Below, piece by piece: positions 46,134 through 54,208 of a stretch of DNA of 64,000 bases. The position numbers were made by a program, and so were the translations under genes. A model generated the notes under the pieces. That model worked only from the letters and a program-made list of their open reading frames with translations, ran no database searches and was not told the DNA's origin. Origin of the DNA: Bacteroidota bacterium (GTDB taxonomy: Bacteria; Bacteroidota; Bacteroidia; Bacteroidales; F082); assembly GCA_018816765.1 (NCBI GenBank), contig JAHIUX010000011.1, positions 1 through 64,000 on the forward strand. Direction: 5' to 3'. The first letter of the stretch is position 1, and each line of letters opens with the position of its first letter.

Positions 46134-46916
46134 ATGGATAAACTTTCGGTCGCCATCATCACCAAAAATGAGGAAAAGAATATTGGCAGGTGCATCGATT
46201 CGGTGAAGGACATCGCCGATGAAATCGTTGTTGTCGACTCTTTTTCTACCGACCGGACCCGTGAGATCTGCCTGCAGAAGGGTGCTGTTTTCAGCACCAA
46301 TCCCTTTGCCGGACATATACAGCAGAAGAATTACGCATTTTCGCGCTGCAGCCACGATTTCGTGCTGTCGCTCGACGCCGATGAAGCCCTGTCGGATGAG
46401 CTGCAGCTATCCATCATGCATGAAAAGGAAAAGGGCTTTTCGCCGGCTTATGCGATGAACCGCAGGACCAATTATGCCGGACAATGGATCAGGTTTGGCG
46501 GCTGGTACCCCGACACCAAGGTGCGCCTGGTGAAACGGGCGCTGTGTGAGTGGGCCGGCACCAACCCGCACGACAAAATCACCTTCACTACAGCCGTGAA
46601 ACCCATTCACCTGAAGGGCGACATCATGCACTATTCCATTGATTCGGTGGCTCATCACCGCCAGATTGTGGATAATTTCTCGACCATCGCCGCCAGGGCG
46701 CTCTTTGAAAAAGGCAAGAGACCGTCTCCGCTTAAAAAATATGTTTCGGCCGTCTTCAGGTTCTTTCAATCGTATGTGTTCAGCCTTGGCTTTTTGGAAG
46801 GAAGCAACGGCTGGTACATCGCCTGGCATTCGGCACGCTCACGCTACCTGAAATACCGCAAGCTGCAGGAGTTCAATGCTCAAAAAACCAATCATCCACA
46901 CAACCAAAAAAGCTGA
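46134..46916 (+). CDS. Family 2 glycosyltransferase (WaaE/KdtX-like)
   Basis: The 260-residue protein has the GT-A start LSVAIITKNEEKNIGRCIDS, the nucleotide-sugar site DEIVVVDSFSTDRTREI, and the metal-binding DADEAL in FVLSLDADEAL. A C-terminal amphipathic segment (KKYVSAVFRFFQSYVFSLGF) is likely to contact the membrane. The pattern matches LPS inner-core beta-glucosyltransferases of the WaaE group. It is 2 bases from the methyltransferase gene and starts an envelope cluster with a family 4 glycosyltransferase and a lipid kinase. Confidence 0.9.
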   Translation: MDKLSVAIITKNEEKNIGRCIDSVKDIADEIVVVDSFSTDRTREICLQKGAVFSTNPFAGHIQQKNYAFSRCSHDFVLSLDADEALSDELQLSIMHEKEKGFSPAYAMNRRTNYAGQWIRFGGWYPDTKVRLVKRALCEWAGTNPHDKITFTTAVKPIHLKGDIMHYSIDSVAHHRQIVDNFSTIAARALFEKGKRPSPLKKYVSAVFRFFQSYVFSLGFLEGSNGWYIAWHSARSRYLKYRKLQEFNAQKTNHPHNQKS

Positions 46917-46918
46917 CG

Positions 46919-47656
46919 ATGGCCGATGTATACAAGGGCATACCCATAAACACCACTAAAAACACCCACAAGGTTGTATTTGAACTGATTAACGCATCTA
47001 AGGATGCGGTGATCGCCGACATGCCCTCGGGCGCCGGTGCTTTTGTGAAACGCCTTGTCGATCAGGGATATACCCATGTGCTGGCCATGGACATTGCATG
47101 TGCACTTGTGTTTGATCATCCCGGATTTCTGAAAGGTGATATGACCAGACCACTCCCTTTCGAAGATCAATCGGTGGATGTTTTCGTATGCATTGACGGC
47201 ATTGAACATATCAGCGACCAGTTTTTCTTTGTTTCGGAAGTCAACAGGGTGCTGAAGCAAGGCGGAACCTTCATCCTATCGACACCCAACATCAGCGCCC
47301 TCAGGTCGCGTTTTCGCTGGCTGATGACAGGCCATCACCACAAATGCAAGGCACCACTCGACGAAAACAAGCCCAGTCCGCTCCACCATATCGGCATGGT
47401 TTCATTTCCTGAGCTGCGCTATATGTTGCACACCAATGGCTTTGCAATCAGCCGGATAACCACTAACCGCATCAAATGGGTCAGCTGGCTGCATGCAATC
47501 TGGATGCCGCTCGTGCTGGTTTTTACCACCTTCACTTACCGCAAAGAAGGTAGAATCGAGGGCACAACTCAGCTGAACAAGGCTGTGAAAACAAGCATGT
47601 TTTCGAAACCGGTTTTGTTTGGCGAAACGCTGATAATCAGGGCCGAAAAAGCCTGA
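46919..47656 (+). CDS. Class I SAM-dependent methyltransferase
   Basis: The 245-residue protein shows motif I as VIADMPSGAGAFVKRL (a variant of E/DxGxGxG), an acidic strand end LAMDIACAL, motif II in DVFVCIDGIEHI, and motif III in RVLKQGGTFILSTPN. This is the layout of UbiE/SAM-binding Methyltransf_11 proteins that act on small molecules or glycans. After motif III it has a hydrophobic segment (WLHAIWMPLVLVFTTF) that may bind the membrane. It sits between two glycosyltransferases, so a methylated surface glycan is a reasonable guess. Confidence 0.85.
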   Translation: MADVYKGIPINTTKNTHKVVFELINASKDAVIADMPSGAGAFVKRLVDQGYTHVLAMDIACALVFDHPGFLKGDMTRPLPFEDQSVDVFVCIDGIEHISDQFFFVSEVNRVLKQGGTFILSTPNISALRSRFRWLMTGHHHKCKAPLDENKPSPLHHIGMVSFPELRYMLHTNGFAISRITTNRIKWVSWLHAIWMPLVLVFTTFTYRKEGRIEGTTQLNKAVKTSMFSKPVLFGETLIIRAEKA

Positions 47657-47714
47657 AAAAACGCTTCTGGCCGGCGCATATTTCGCTGGTCCGTTGGCAT
47701 TCAAGATAATATGC

Positions 47715-47722
47715 TACATTTG
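47715..47722 (+). promoter_or_regulatory. -7 promoter element before GT4 gene
   Basis: TACATTTG at 47715-47722 matches TAnnTTTG. It implies the transcript starts near 47729, so the glycosyltransferase must start at the TTG at 47763, not upstream. Confidence 0.5.
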
Positions 47723-47762
47723 CCTTCATGTTATTGCACACCTGACAAAATTTACGGACACC

Positions 47763-48872
47763 TTGACCATCCTGCACATTTCAACACCGGTTTCATGGAG
47801 GGGAGGCGAGCAGCAGATTGCCTACCTGATCAAGGCGAACAACACAGCCTGCCACAACCTGGTTTTTTGTCCGGAACACTCAGCCTTGCACCAACATTGT
47901 GTTGACCATCAGATCGATCACCATACCTTCAGTAGCAAAGGACCTTTTTCACTCATCGCTGCCGCTGCCCTCAAAAGCTATTGCAAAAGGCACAAGGTTT
48001 CGTTGGTACACTGCCACGACAGCCACGCACACACAATGGCCGTTGTTGCGGCAAGCATCTTCGGAAACAAGGTTCCGGTGATCGTGCACCGACGCGTCGA
48101 TTTTCCGGTCCATCGCAGCCTGTTTTCACGTTTCAAATACAACCATTCCATTATCAGGCGGTTTGTCTGCGTGTCGGAAGCCATCCGCGAAATGCTGGTT
48201 CCTGCGCTCAAACATCCTGAAAAAGCCGTGTGCATTCACAGCAGCATCGATATGTCACGTTTTGGCAGTCCCTTAACCGCAGAAGCCCCGCTGCGGGCAA
48301 CCTATGGCCTGTCGCCCGACACCGTCCTGGTGGGAAATACCGCTGCGCTGGCACCTCACAAGGATTACCCAAGCTTTGTGCGCACAGCCGCACTGCTGCA
48401 CAAGCGGTTTCCTGACATGCGTTTTGTGATCATAGGCGACGGACCCCTTCGGACAGCGGTAAGGCAATGGGTAGAAGAGGCCGGCCTCAGCCATAAGGTG
48501 ATTTTTACCGGTTTCAGAAAAGATATTCCTGCCCTGCTCCCCGAACTCAACATTTTCCTCATGACCTCGAAAACCGAAGGCCTCGGCACCAGCATCCTCG
48601 ATGCTTTTGCCTCGAAAGTTCCTGTTGTGGCCACAAAAGCCGGCGGGATTCCGGAGCTTGTTGAAGACGGGGTCACCGGATTGCTGGCCGCTGTGGGAAA
48701 CGAAAAACAGCTGGCTGAGGCCGTAAGCGCCCTCATCAGCGACACCGCGTGTGCCAGGGAAATAACGGACAATGCCTACCGCAAAGCCCTTGGTTTCGAT
48801 TATCGCATCATGGGTGAAAAAACACTTGGCCTTTACCGCGAAGTGCTGCAGGAAATGAACGCAAACCACTAA
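47763..48872 (+). CDS. Family 4 glycosyltransferase, probable TTG start
   Basis: The 369-residue GT-B enzyme begins TILHISTPVSWRGGEQQ, the usual N-terminal strand and glycine-rich loop. It has SLVHCHDSHAH, VIVHRRVDFPV, the linker TAALAPHKDY and the donor site MTSKTEGLGTSILDAFA (EX7E type) with ATKAGGIPELVEDG. It should transfer a sugar to a cell-envelope acceptor. No ATG or GTG lies in frame near the start; the only good candidate is TTG at 47763, which follows the promoter element and gives the standard family N-terminus. The lipid-kinase gene follows after 3 bases. Confidence 0.88.
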   Translation: MTILHISTPVSWRGGEQQIAYLIKANNTACHNLVFCPEHSALHQHCVDHQIDHHTFSSKGPFSLIAAAALKSYCKRHKVSLVHCHDSHAHTMAVVAASIFGNKVPVIVHRRVDFPVHRSLFSRFKYNHSIIRRFVCVSEAIREMLVPALKHPEKAVCIHSSIDMSRFGSPLTAEAPLRATYGLSPDTVLVGNTAALAPHKDYPSFVRTAALLHKRFPDMRFVIIGDGPLRTAVRQWVEEAGLSHKVIFTGFRKDIPALLPELNIFLMTSKTEGLGTSILDAFASKVPVVATKAGGIPELVEDGVTGLLAAVGNEKQLAEAVSALISDTACAREITDNAYRKALGFDYRIMGEKTLGLYREVLQEMNANH

Positions 48873-48875
48873 GTT

Positions 48876-49862
48876 ATGACCAAAAAGAACGCAGGCAATT
48901 GGCTCGTTGTCATCAACCCAAACGCAGGTTTGAGGGCGGGTGAAAAAGACTGGCCCACCATCAACAGGCTGCTTGTCGAAGCCGGCTTTTCCTTTGATGC
49001 TGTATTCACCGAAAGGCCGTTTCACGCCATTGAGCTTGTGCGCGAACTGATTGTTTCGAAGGGCTACCGGCAGATTATTGCCGTTGGTGGCGATGGCACC
49101 CTGAATGAAGTAGTCAACGGTATCTTTCAGCAGGAACGCTTTTGCTCCGACGAGATCACCCTTGGCATGATCACTGTGGGGACAGGCAACGACTGGGGCC
49201 GCATGTATGGTTTTCCGCTTAAATACGACAAGGCCATCCGTATCCTGGCCAACGGCCTCACCTTCCTGCAGGACGTGGGTAAGGTGAAATACCGCTACGA
49301 CTCCGAAGACAAAAACCGCTATTTCATCAATATTGCCGGCATGGGCTTCGATGCGCTGGTGGCCAAAAAAACCAACCTGATGAAAGCCAAAGGCAAGGGC
49401 GGCACCCTTGCTTACCTGTACAACCTGGTCACCGGATTGTTCCAATACAAGCATACCCAGATGAATATCGTGATCGATGGGCATGAAGTGTTCGACGGCA
49501 AGATCTTCAGCATCAGCATCGGCATCTGCAAATACAATGGTGGAGGCATGATGCAGCTGCCTTTTGCCATCCCCGACGACGGCCTTTTCGACGTGACCGT
49601 CATTAAAAAAGCCTCCAAGTTCCTGGTTATCCGCAACATTAAAAATCTCTATGACGGCAGCTTCGTGAAACTAAAACAGGTGAAGACCTTCACTGGACAG
49701 AAAATATCCATCACATCAACTCCCCGCCATGCCACATTTCTGGAGACTGACGGGGAGTCGCTGGGCTACTCGCCCCTTGATTTCGAAATTGTTCCAAAAG
49801 CCATCAGGCTGATTGTCAGAAAAAAGGCCCTGAAAACCTTTGGCACTCCGAAAGCCGGTTAA
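48876..49862 (+). CDS. Diacylglycerol kinase-family lipid kinase
   Basis: The 328-residue protein has the DAGK catalytic fold: NWLVVINPNAGLRAG, the ATP motif IIAVGGDGTLNEVVNGI, LGMITVGTGNDWGRM and NIAGMGFDALVAKKTN, and a C-terminal half with NGGGMMQLPFAIPDDG and FLETDGE. These enzymes phosphorylate diacylglycerol, ceramide or related lipids at the inner membrane. It is co-transcribed with the glycosyltransferase 3 bases upstream, consistent with glycolipid or lipid recycling. Its end overlaps the convergent ssb gene by 4 bases. Confidence 0.93.
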   Translation: MTKKNAGNWLVVINPNAGLRAGEKDWPTINRLLVEAGFSFDAVFTERPFHAIELVRELIVSKGYRQIIAVGGDGTLNEVVNGIFQQERFCSDEITLGMITVGTGNDWGRMYGFPLKYDKAIRILANGLTFLQDVGKVKYRYDSEDKNRYFINIAGMGFDALVAKKTNLMKAKGKGGTLAYLYNLVTGLFQYKHTQMNIVIDGHEVFDGKIFSISIGICKYNGGGMMQLPFAIPDDGLFDVTVIKKASKFLVIRNIKNLYDGSFVKLKQVKTFTGQKISITSTPRHATFLETDGESLGYSPLDFEIVPKAIRLIVRKKALKTFGTPKAG

Positions 49863-50224
49863 TTGTCGCCTGCGGGCTTCTTTGCTTCGTGCGCCCTTTC
49901 GAGCACCATCACCTCGTTGATGAGGACCTCGGTCAATTGGTGTTTCTGGCCGTCTTTGTCCTCCCAGCTGTGGCTGGTGAGCTTGCCTTCGACGGCAATT
50001 TCCCTGCCCTTTTTCACATGCTGTTCAACAACTTCGGCAATCTTGCCCCAGGCGACGAGGTTGTGCCATTGCGTTTCTTCCACGCGTTCGCCCTTGGCAT
50101 TGTAATAATAGTCGTTGGTGGCCAGGGTGAAACGGGCCATTTTGCGGTCGTTGCCGATCACCTTAATTTCCGGGTCTTTTCCCGGGCGTCCGATCAATTT
50201 GACGGAATTTTTCAAGCTTGTCAT
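49859..50224 (-). CDS. ssb: Single-stranded DNA-binding protein, tailless (copy 1)
   Basis: The 121-residue protein is an OB-fold SSB: NSVKLIGRPGKDPEIKV, ARFTLATNDYYYNAKGERVE, TQWHNLVAWGKIAEVVEQHV, KKGREIAVEGKLTSHSWEDK, and VLINEVMVLER. It ends AHEAKKPAGDN, without the disordered tail and acidic DDDIPF-like tip that SSBs use to recruit partner proteins. It is about three-quarters identical to the neighbouring SSB at 50340-50678 and lies 115 bases downstream of it, so the two are a tandem duplication. It is more likely an accessory SSB than the replicative one. Confidence 0.92.
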   Translation of the reverse strand: MTSLKNSVKLIGRPGKDPEIKVIGNDRKMARFTLATNDYYYNAKGERVEETQWHNLVAWGKIAEVVEQHVKKGREIAVEGKLTSHSWEDKDGQKHQLTEVLINEVMVLERAHEAKKPAGDN

Positions 50225-50299
50225 GGGGGTAAATGTGTTGATTAAAAAATAGGTTTTTGATTTTTGTGTTTCGGGGGTGGCCCGGCCCTGGGCACAGGC

Positions 50300-50338
50300 C
50301 CTGTCCGCCCTGGCGGACAGGAGCGCCAGGCATGGCGC
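50300..50338. repeat. Two adjacent GC-rich perfect hairpins
   Basis: CCTGTCCGCC/GGCGGACAGG (50300-50309 and 50312-50321, 2-base loop) is followed after one base by GCGCCA/TGGCGC (50323-50328 and 50333-50338, loop GGCA). They lie between the two ssb genes and are much richer in GC than the surroundings. No T-run follows, so a simple intrinsic terminator is unlikely. Confidence 0.75.
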
Positions 50339-50339
50339 A

Positions 50340-50678
50340 CTAGGATGCTTTCTCGAGCAACATGATCTCGTTGATCAGCACTTCGACCACCTGGTGTTTC
50401 TTCCCCTCTTTGTCTTCCCAAAGGCGGCTGGTGAGCTTGCCTTCAACAGCCACCTCCCTGCCCTTCTTCACGATCTTTCCAATCACCTCGGCAGTCTTGC
50501 CCCAGGCAACCAGGTTGTGCCACTGCGTTTCTTCCACACGCTCGCCCTTGGCATTGTAGTAATATTCATTCGTGGCAAGCGTGAAACGGGCGACCTTGCG
50601 CTCGTTGGCCAGTTGTTTTACTTCCGGATCCTTGCCCGGACGTCCGATCAGTTTTACGGAATTTCTTAGTGTTGTCAT
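50340..50678 (-). CDS. ssb: Single-stranded DNA-binding protein, tailless (copy 2)
   Basis: The 112-residue OB-fold protein shares almost every motif with its neighbour: NSVKLIGRPGKDPEVKQ, ARFTLATNEYYYNAKGERVE, TQWHNLVAWGKTAEVIGKIV, AVEGKLTSRLWEDKEGKKHQ, and VLINEIMLLEKAS. It stops right after the OB-fold and lacks the acidic partner-binding tip. It is the promoter-proximal copy, with a -7 element (reverse TACCTTTG) at 50724-50731 and a palindromic stretch upstream. Confidence 0.92.
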   Translation of the reverse strand: MTTLRNSVKLIGRPGKDPEVKQLANERKVARFTLATNEYYYNAKGERVEETQWHNLVAWGKTAEVIGKIVKKGREVAVEGKLTSRLWEDKEGKKHQVVEVLINEIMLLEKAS

Positions 50679-51019
50679 GGTAGTAAATGTTTAGTGTGAC
50701 AATTTTGTGAACGAACAACGAGACAAAGGTATATTGGTAGTTAAAGGATAGTCGTATGATTAACAGCTACATACGATTGTAGTCGTTTGTAAACGTTTAT
50801 CAACGATTAAAATTCACATTATCAATACTTTGCAATACCTCAATGAAATGGATCATTTTTGCCTGATCCGGCTAAATTCTTTTTTGCACCTGACAATATT
50901 TCACCTGACTGCTAGTTTTATACTTCTGGCTTTGTAACCCTGATGAATAAAAAGAAGTATAAAGTATTATCTTTGCCAAAGGCAAATACAAGGGGAATTA
51001 GGGATATCCCTGTTTGCAG
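50679..51019. promoter_or_regulatory. Regulatory region between ssb and hybrid kinase genes
   Basis: These 341 bases hold no gene. The minus-strand -7 element CAAAGGTA (reverse TACCTTTG) is at 50724-50731 for ssb, and the plus-strand TATCTTTG is at 50968-50975 for the kinase. Overlapping palindromes CGTTT-GT-AAACG (50784-50795) and TAAACGTTTA (50790-50799) lie upstream of the ssb promoter. An inverted repeat TTTGCC/GGCAAA (50972-50986) overlaps the kinase -7 element. The rest is AT-rich without recognised structure. Confidence 0.5.
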
Positions 51020-52657
51020 ATGATGGAAAACAACAAAACAAACATTGAGTTACAGGCGGAAATAGACCGTCTGCGTGGCCTTGTTGCCAGCCTTGAAGAT
51101 CAGATGAGCCAACACAGCCAGCGATCGGAAAGGGACCTGGAGTATCGCCTGGCTACTACACTGAACAATATTCCCCTTGCCATCCTGAACCTCGACCGCA
51201 ATGGACTCATCACTTCTGCCAATCCGGCTTTCATCAAGGTGTTTGAGCTGCATGCCGAGGAGATCATCAACAAACAGAACATCAAGGTTTTTGAACCTTT
51301 CAGCGATACCGAACTCCGGGAGAAAATCATCGGACTGGTCGACAATTTGGAGGATTTCGACATTGAAACCACCATCCCTCTGCGCAAGGAAAGCGAAACC
51401 TTCTTCCGTTGCCGTGGCATTAAGGTTTCGAGCAACATCAGCGATGCCCTCAACTTCATCATCATCATCGGCGACGTTTCGCGCCGCAAGCTTACAGAAC
51501 ACGAGCTGGTGAAGGCCAAAGAAAAAGCCGAAGAATCGGATAAACTCAAAACCGCTTTCCTGGCCAGCATGTCGCACGAAATCAGGACGCCCATGAACCA
51601 CATCATCGGTTTCCTCGACTTCCTTAAAGACCCCGAACTGCCCTCCGCCGAACGTGAGGAGTTTTCACAGATCATTTACGAAAGCGGACAGGTGCTGCTC
51701 AGGCTGATCGACGACATCATCGACATTGCCAAGATCGAAGCCGGACAGCTGCATATCAACAGCACCACCTTCTCCCTCACCGACTTACTCAATTCGATCT
51801 GGAAAAAATACAACGAAATACGTTCGAAAAGGAACAAGGGGCATATCGCCTTCAGGTTGAATGTGCCTCCAAATTCCGGTGTGGTTGTACATACCGATGT
51901 GGTTCGCCTGCAGCAAATTATCGGCAACCTGCTCGACAATGCCTTTAAATTTACCGATAGCGGTTTTATTGAGTTCGGCTTTGAACTCGGCGATGACAAT
52001 GTGCTCCGGTTTCATGTGAAAGATTCTGGTCCGGGCATCGACAACCAGAAGCATGAACTGATCTTTATGCGTTTCAGGCAGCTCGACTACAGCTCGACAA
52101 AAAAACACGGCGGTACCGGCCTCGGGCTGGCCATCATCAAGGGGTTGGTTGAACTCATGGGGGGCAACATCTGGCTCGAGTCGTCGCCCGGCAATGGTTC
52201 CAATTTCTGGTTCACCCTGCCTGATGCCGTTGTGCAGCTCGAAAAACCGGCCACAAAGGAAATCGTGCCAACAAATCAGCCTGTCAACTGGTCCGAAAAA
52301 ACCTTCCTCATTGTGGAGGATGAACGGACCAACTTCAGCCTGCTCACCATCATGCTCAGGCCTACAAAGGTGCATATTGTTTGGGCACAGGACGGTGTTC
52401 AGGCCATCGAGATCATCGAAGCCAACAACAACATCGACCTGATCCTGATGGACATCCGCCTGCCGCGCATGGATGGCTACAAGGCTACGGCCGAAATCAA
52501 GCGGATTAACAAAAGCATACCCATCATTGCACAGACCGCCTATGCCATGGACATCGAAATCAGCAAAGCCATGCACGCCGGTTGCGACGATTATGTGACA
52601 AAACCCATCGAGAAAAATCAGCTTATCTCAAAAATCAGCAAGCTCCTGAACGACTGA
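51020..52657 (+). CDS. PAS-containing hybrid sensor histidine kinase
   Basis: The 545-residue protein has no membrane helix, so it is cytoplasmic. In order it shows a short coiled coil (ELQAEIDRLRGLVASLEDQM), a PAS domain (LNNIPLAILNLDRNGLITSA), a HisKA domain with SMSHEIRTPMNHIIGF (His186), a HATPase domain (NLLDNAFKFTDSG, DSGPGIDNQK, GGTGLGLAIIKGL), and a C-terminal receiver with LIVEDERTNFSLL, the phospho-acceptor aspartate in LILMDIRLPRMDGYK and the conserved lysine in VTKPIEKNQ. The signal passes by internal phosphorelay to an unknown partner. ATG codons at 51020 and 51023 are both usable. Confidence 0.94.
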   Translation: MMENNKTNIELQAEIDRLRGLVASLEDQMSQHSQRSERDLEYRLATTLNNIPLAILNLDRNGLITSANPAFIKVFELHAEEIINKQNIKVFEPFSDTELREKIIGLVDNLEDFDIETTIPLRKESETFFRCRGIKVSSNISDALNFIIIIGDVSRRKLTEHELVKAKEKAEESDKLKTAFLASMSHEIRTPMNHIIGFLDFLKDPELPSAEREEFSQIIYESGQVLLRLIDDIIDIAKIEAGQLHINSTTFSLTDLLNSIWKKYNEIRSKRNKGHIAFRLNVPPNSGVVVHTDVVRLQQIIGNLLDNAFKFTDSGFIEFGFELGDDNVLRFHVKDSGPGIDNQKHELIFMRFRQLDYSSTKKHGGTGLGLAIIKGLVELMGGNIWLESSPGNGSNFWFTLPDAVVQLEKPATKEIVPTNQPVNWSEKTFLIVEDERTNFSLLTIMLRPTKVHIVWAQDGVQAIEIIEANNNIDLILMDIRLPRMDGYKATAEIKRINKSIPIIAQTAYAMDIEISKAMHAGCDDYVTKPIEKNQLISKISKLLND

Positions 52658-53107
52658 TCAGGCATTGTCGGATGCAAACCATTCGGCGTAGGATGTCGCC
52701 GTTTCGCGCAACATCACACTGAACAGTTTGAGTCCTTCAGGCAGCTCACGGCTGATGCGGCCGGCAAAATCGATCACCATCAGTTCGCTTGTCGGTTGAT
52801 AGGGTGTGTAGATGACATTGCCAAACTGGGCATTCAGCTGTTCGCTGAGGCTGCCTTTCATGGCTTCGTTCAGCACAAGGGCGTGATCGAATACATTGAC
52901 CACGGTGCGCCGCACAATCTTTTTCAGGTCGCCGAAATCCATTACCATGCCCAGCTTGGGATCGGTGGTGTCGGTAAGCGGCCTCCCGGTGATGGTCACT
53001 TTCAGCGTATATGAATGTCCGTGAATATTCCGGCAGGGACCATCGTAACCCATCAGGGCGTGGGCCATCTCGAAATTAAACTCCTTTGTAATGCGTATTT
53101 GGTCCAT
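52658..53107 (-). CDS. queD: 6-carboxytetrahydropterin synthase-family protein (QueD)
   Basis: The 149-residue enzyme has the zinc-binding histidines His16 (FNFEMAHALMGYDG), His29 and His31 (CRNIHGHSY), the catalytic Cys25, the MDFGDLKKIVRRTV segment, and the conserved LFSVMLRETATSYAEW end with the substrate-binding glutamate. QueD turns dihydroneopterin triphosphate into 6-carboxytetrahydropterin for queuosine synthesis; PTPS-type activity is the alternative. It is the last gene of a minus-strand operon with a secreted nuclease, a membrane protein and a methionine-sulfoxide reductase; none of these is a queuosine gene. Confidence 0.92.
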   Translation of the reverse strand: MDQIRITKEFNFEMAHALMGYDGPCRNIHGHSYTLKVTITGRPLTDTTDPKLGMVMDFGDLKKIVRRTVVNVFDHALVLNEAMKGSLSEQLNAQFGNVIYTPYQPTSELMVIDFAGRISRELPEGLKLFSVMLRETATSYAEWFASDNA

Positions 53108-53113
53108 CGGTTG

Positions 53114-54205
53114 TCAGCGTTTGATCAGTTTGGCACAGCCCAGCACCTGTCGTCCATCGGTGAGTTCAACGAGGTAGAAACCGGCCTTCAGTTCACTGCC
53201 CAGATTTACCGTTAGCGGAGCAGTTGTAGCATCAACAGCCATCAGCTGGCGGCCACTCAGGTCGGTGATGAGCAGGCGGCGCTGGGCCGGGGTGGATGTC
53301 GACACATAGTCAAAACTTACCGTTTCGCCGGCCGGGTTGGGATACACGAACAGCTTAACGGCATATTGGTCAATATGGTTGATGCCCGACTGGTCGCCCC
53401 AGATGAGCTCGGCAAATTCAGGCCTGTCGATATAGGGGTTGCGGTTATGTTGCAGCCCATAAACGGCATCGTTGCGGGCGATTTCCTTTTCGCTCACCGG
53501 GTCGGCGGCATGCCAGAGCAACAGCTGTTTGCGTGCCCATGGCAGTGGTTCGGCACCGTCGACCATGGGACTCCCGGGCCAGTTGCCATCTTCGGTATAG
53601 TAGCGCGTGGCCATATAGAGGATGTTGCGGGCAAAATCGCCCTTATAGGCATCGGAAGGTTCAAACACCGTTCCGCTGTAACCCACTGAGGCACTGCTAC
53701 CTACCAGACAGCCATTGAGGGAGGTCCAGCTTGCCACTCCCACTTCACCAAAAGGGTAGTTGCTCCGGCGGTTGTTCACATAGCCATCGGTGGGCACCAG
53801 CTGAAACAGGTCGCTGTACATCGGCGACTGGTCGTTGAACCAGCTGGCCGGAAAGCTGTGCTCGCGGTTGTAGCAGTCGCCTTCGCCACTATAGTTTCCA
53901 CACTGGTCGCTGCTGAAGGTGTATTCGTAAGGCGGTGTCCCGCCGGGAATGTCTGAATACATATCCCATACCTTGCCGTTTGCTTTTTTATCTGTGGTCT
54001 TGAAGTCCGTCCACAGCTGCGAATACGACCTCACCGTATGTCCCTTGATGATGTTGTGAAGGGCTTCCTGAAGCTGGGTTCCCGAAAGGCCTTCGGCACC
54101 CTGGTAGTAGCCGGCAGGAATCTGCGCCACAACAGTGACAGACATTGAAATACTGAAGGTCAGCAGTAAAAAAGCACTGACAAAGGATCGGTTTATGCTA
54201 AACAT
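53114..54205 (-). CDS. Secreted endonuclease I with T9SS sorting tail
   Basis: The 363-residue protein has a signal peptide (SAFLLLTFSISMSVTVVAQ, cleavage near residue 28). Its endonuclease I domain (EndA type) has YNREHSFPASWF with the catalytic His, TDGYVNNRRSNYPFGEV, and NGCLVGSS. A T9SS C-terminal domain (KLFVYPNPAGETVSFDY, LLITDLSGRQLM, LKAGFYLVELTDGRQVLG) follows. It should be released or anchored outside the cell to degrade extracellular DNA. It lies 3 bases downstream of the MntP-like gene. Confidence 0.93.
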   Translation of the reverse strand: MFSINRSFVSAFLLLTFSISMSVTVVAQIPAGYYQGAEGLSGTQLQEALHNIIKGHTVRSYSQLWTDFKTTDKKANGKVWDMYSDIPGGTPPYEYTFSSDQCGNYSGEGDCYNREHSFPASWFNDQSPMYSDLFQLVPTDGYVNNRRSNYPFGEVGVASWTSLNGCLVGSSASVGYSGTVFEPSDAYKGDFARNILYMATRYYTEDGNWPGSPMVDGAEPLPWARKQLLLWHAADPVSEKEIARNDAVYGLQHNRNPYIDRPEFAELIWGDQSGINHIDQYAVKLFVYPNPAGETVSFDYVSTSTPAQRRLLITDLSGRQLMAVDATTAPLTVNLGSELKAGFYLVELTDGRQVLGCAKLIKR

Positions 54206-54208
54206 GCG

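Noticed and set aside
48273-49484. 403-codon open frame on the minus strand
   Set aside because: It is antisense to the glycosyltransferase and lipid-kinase genes, both with complete motifs.
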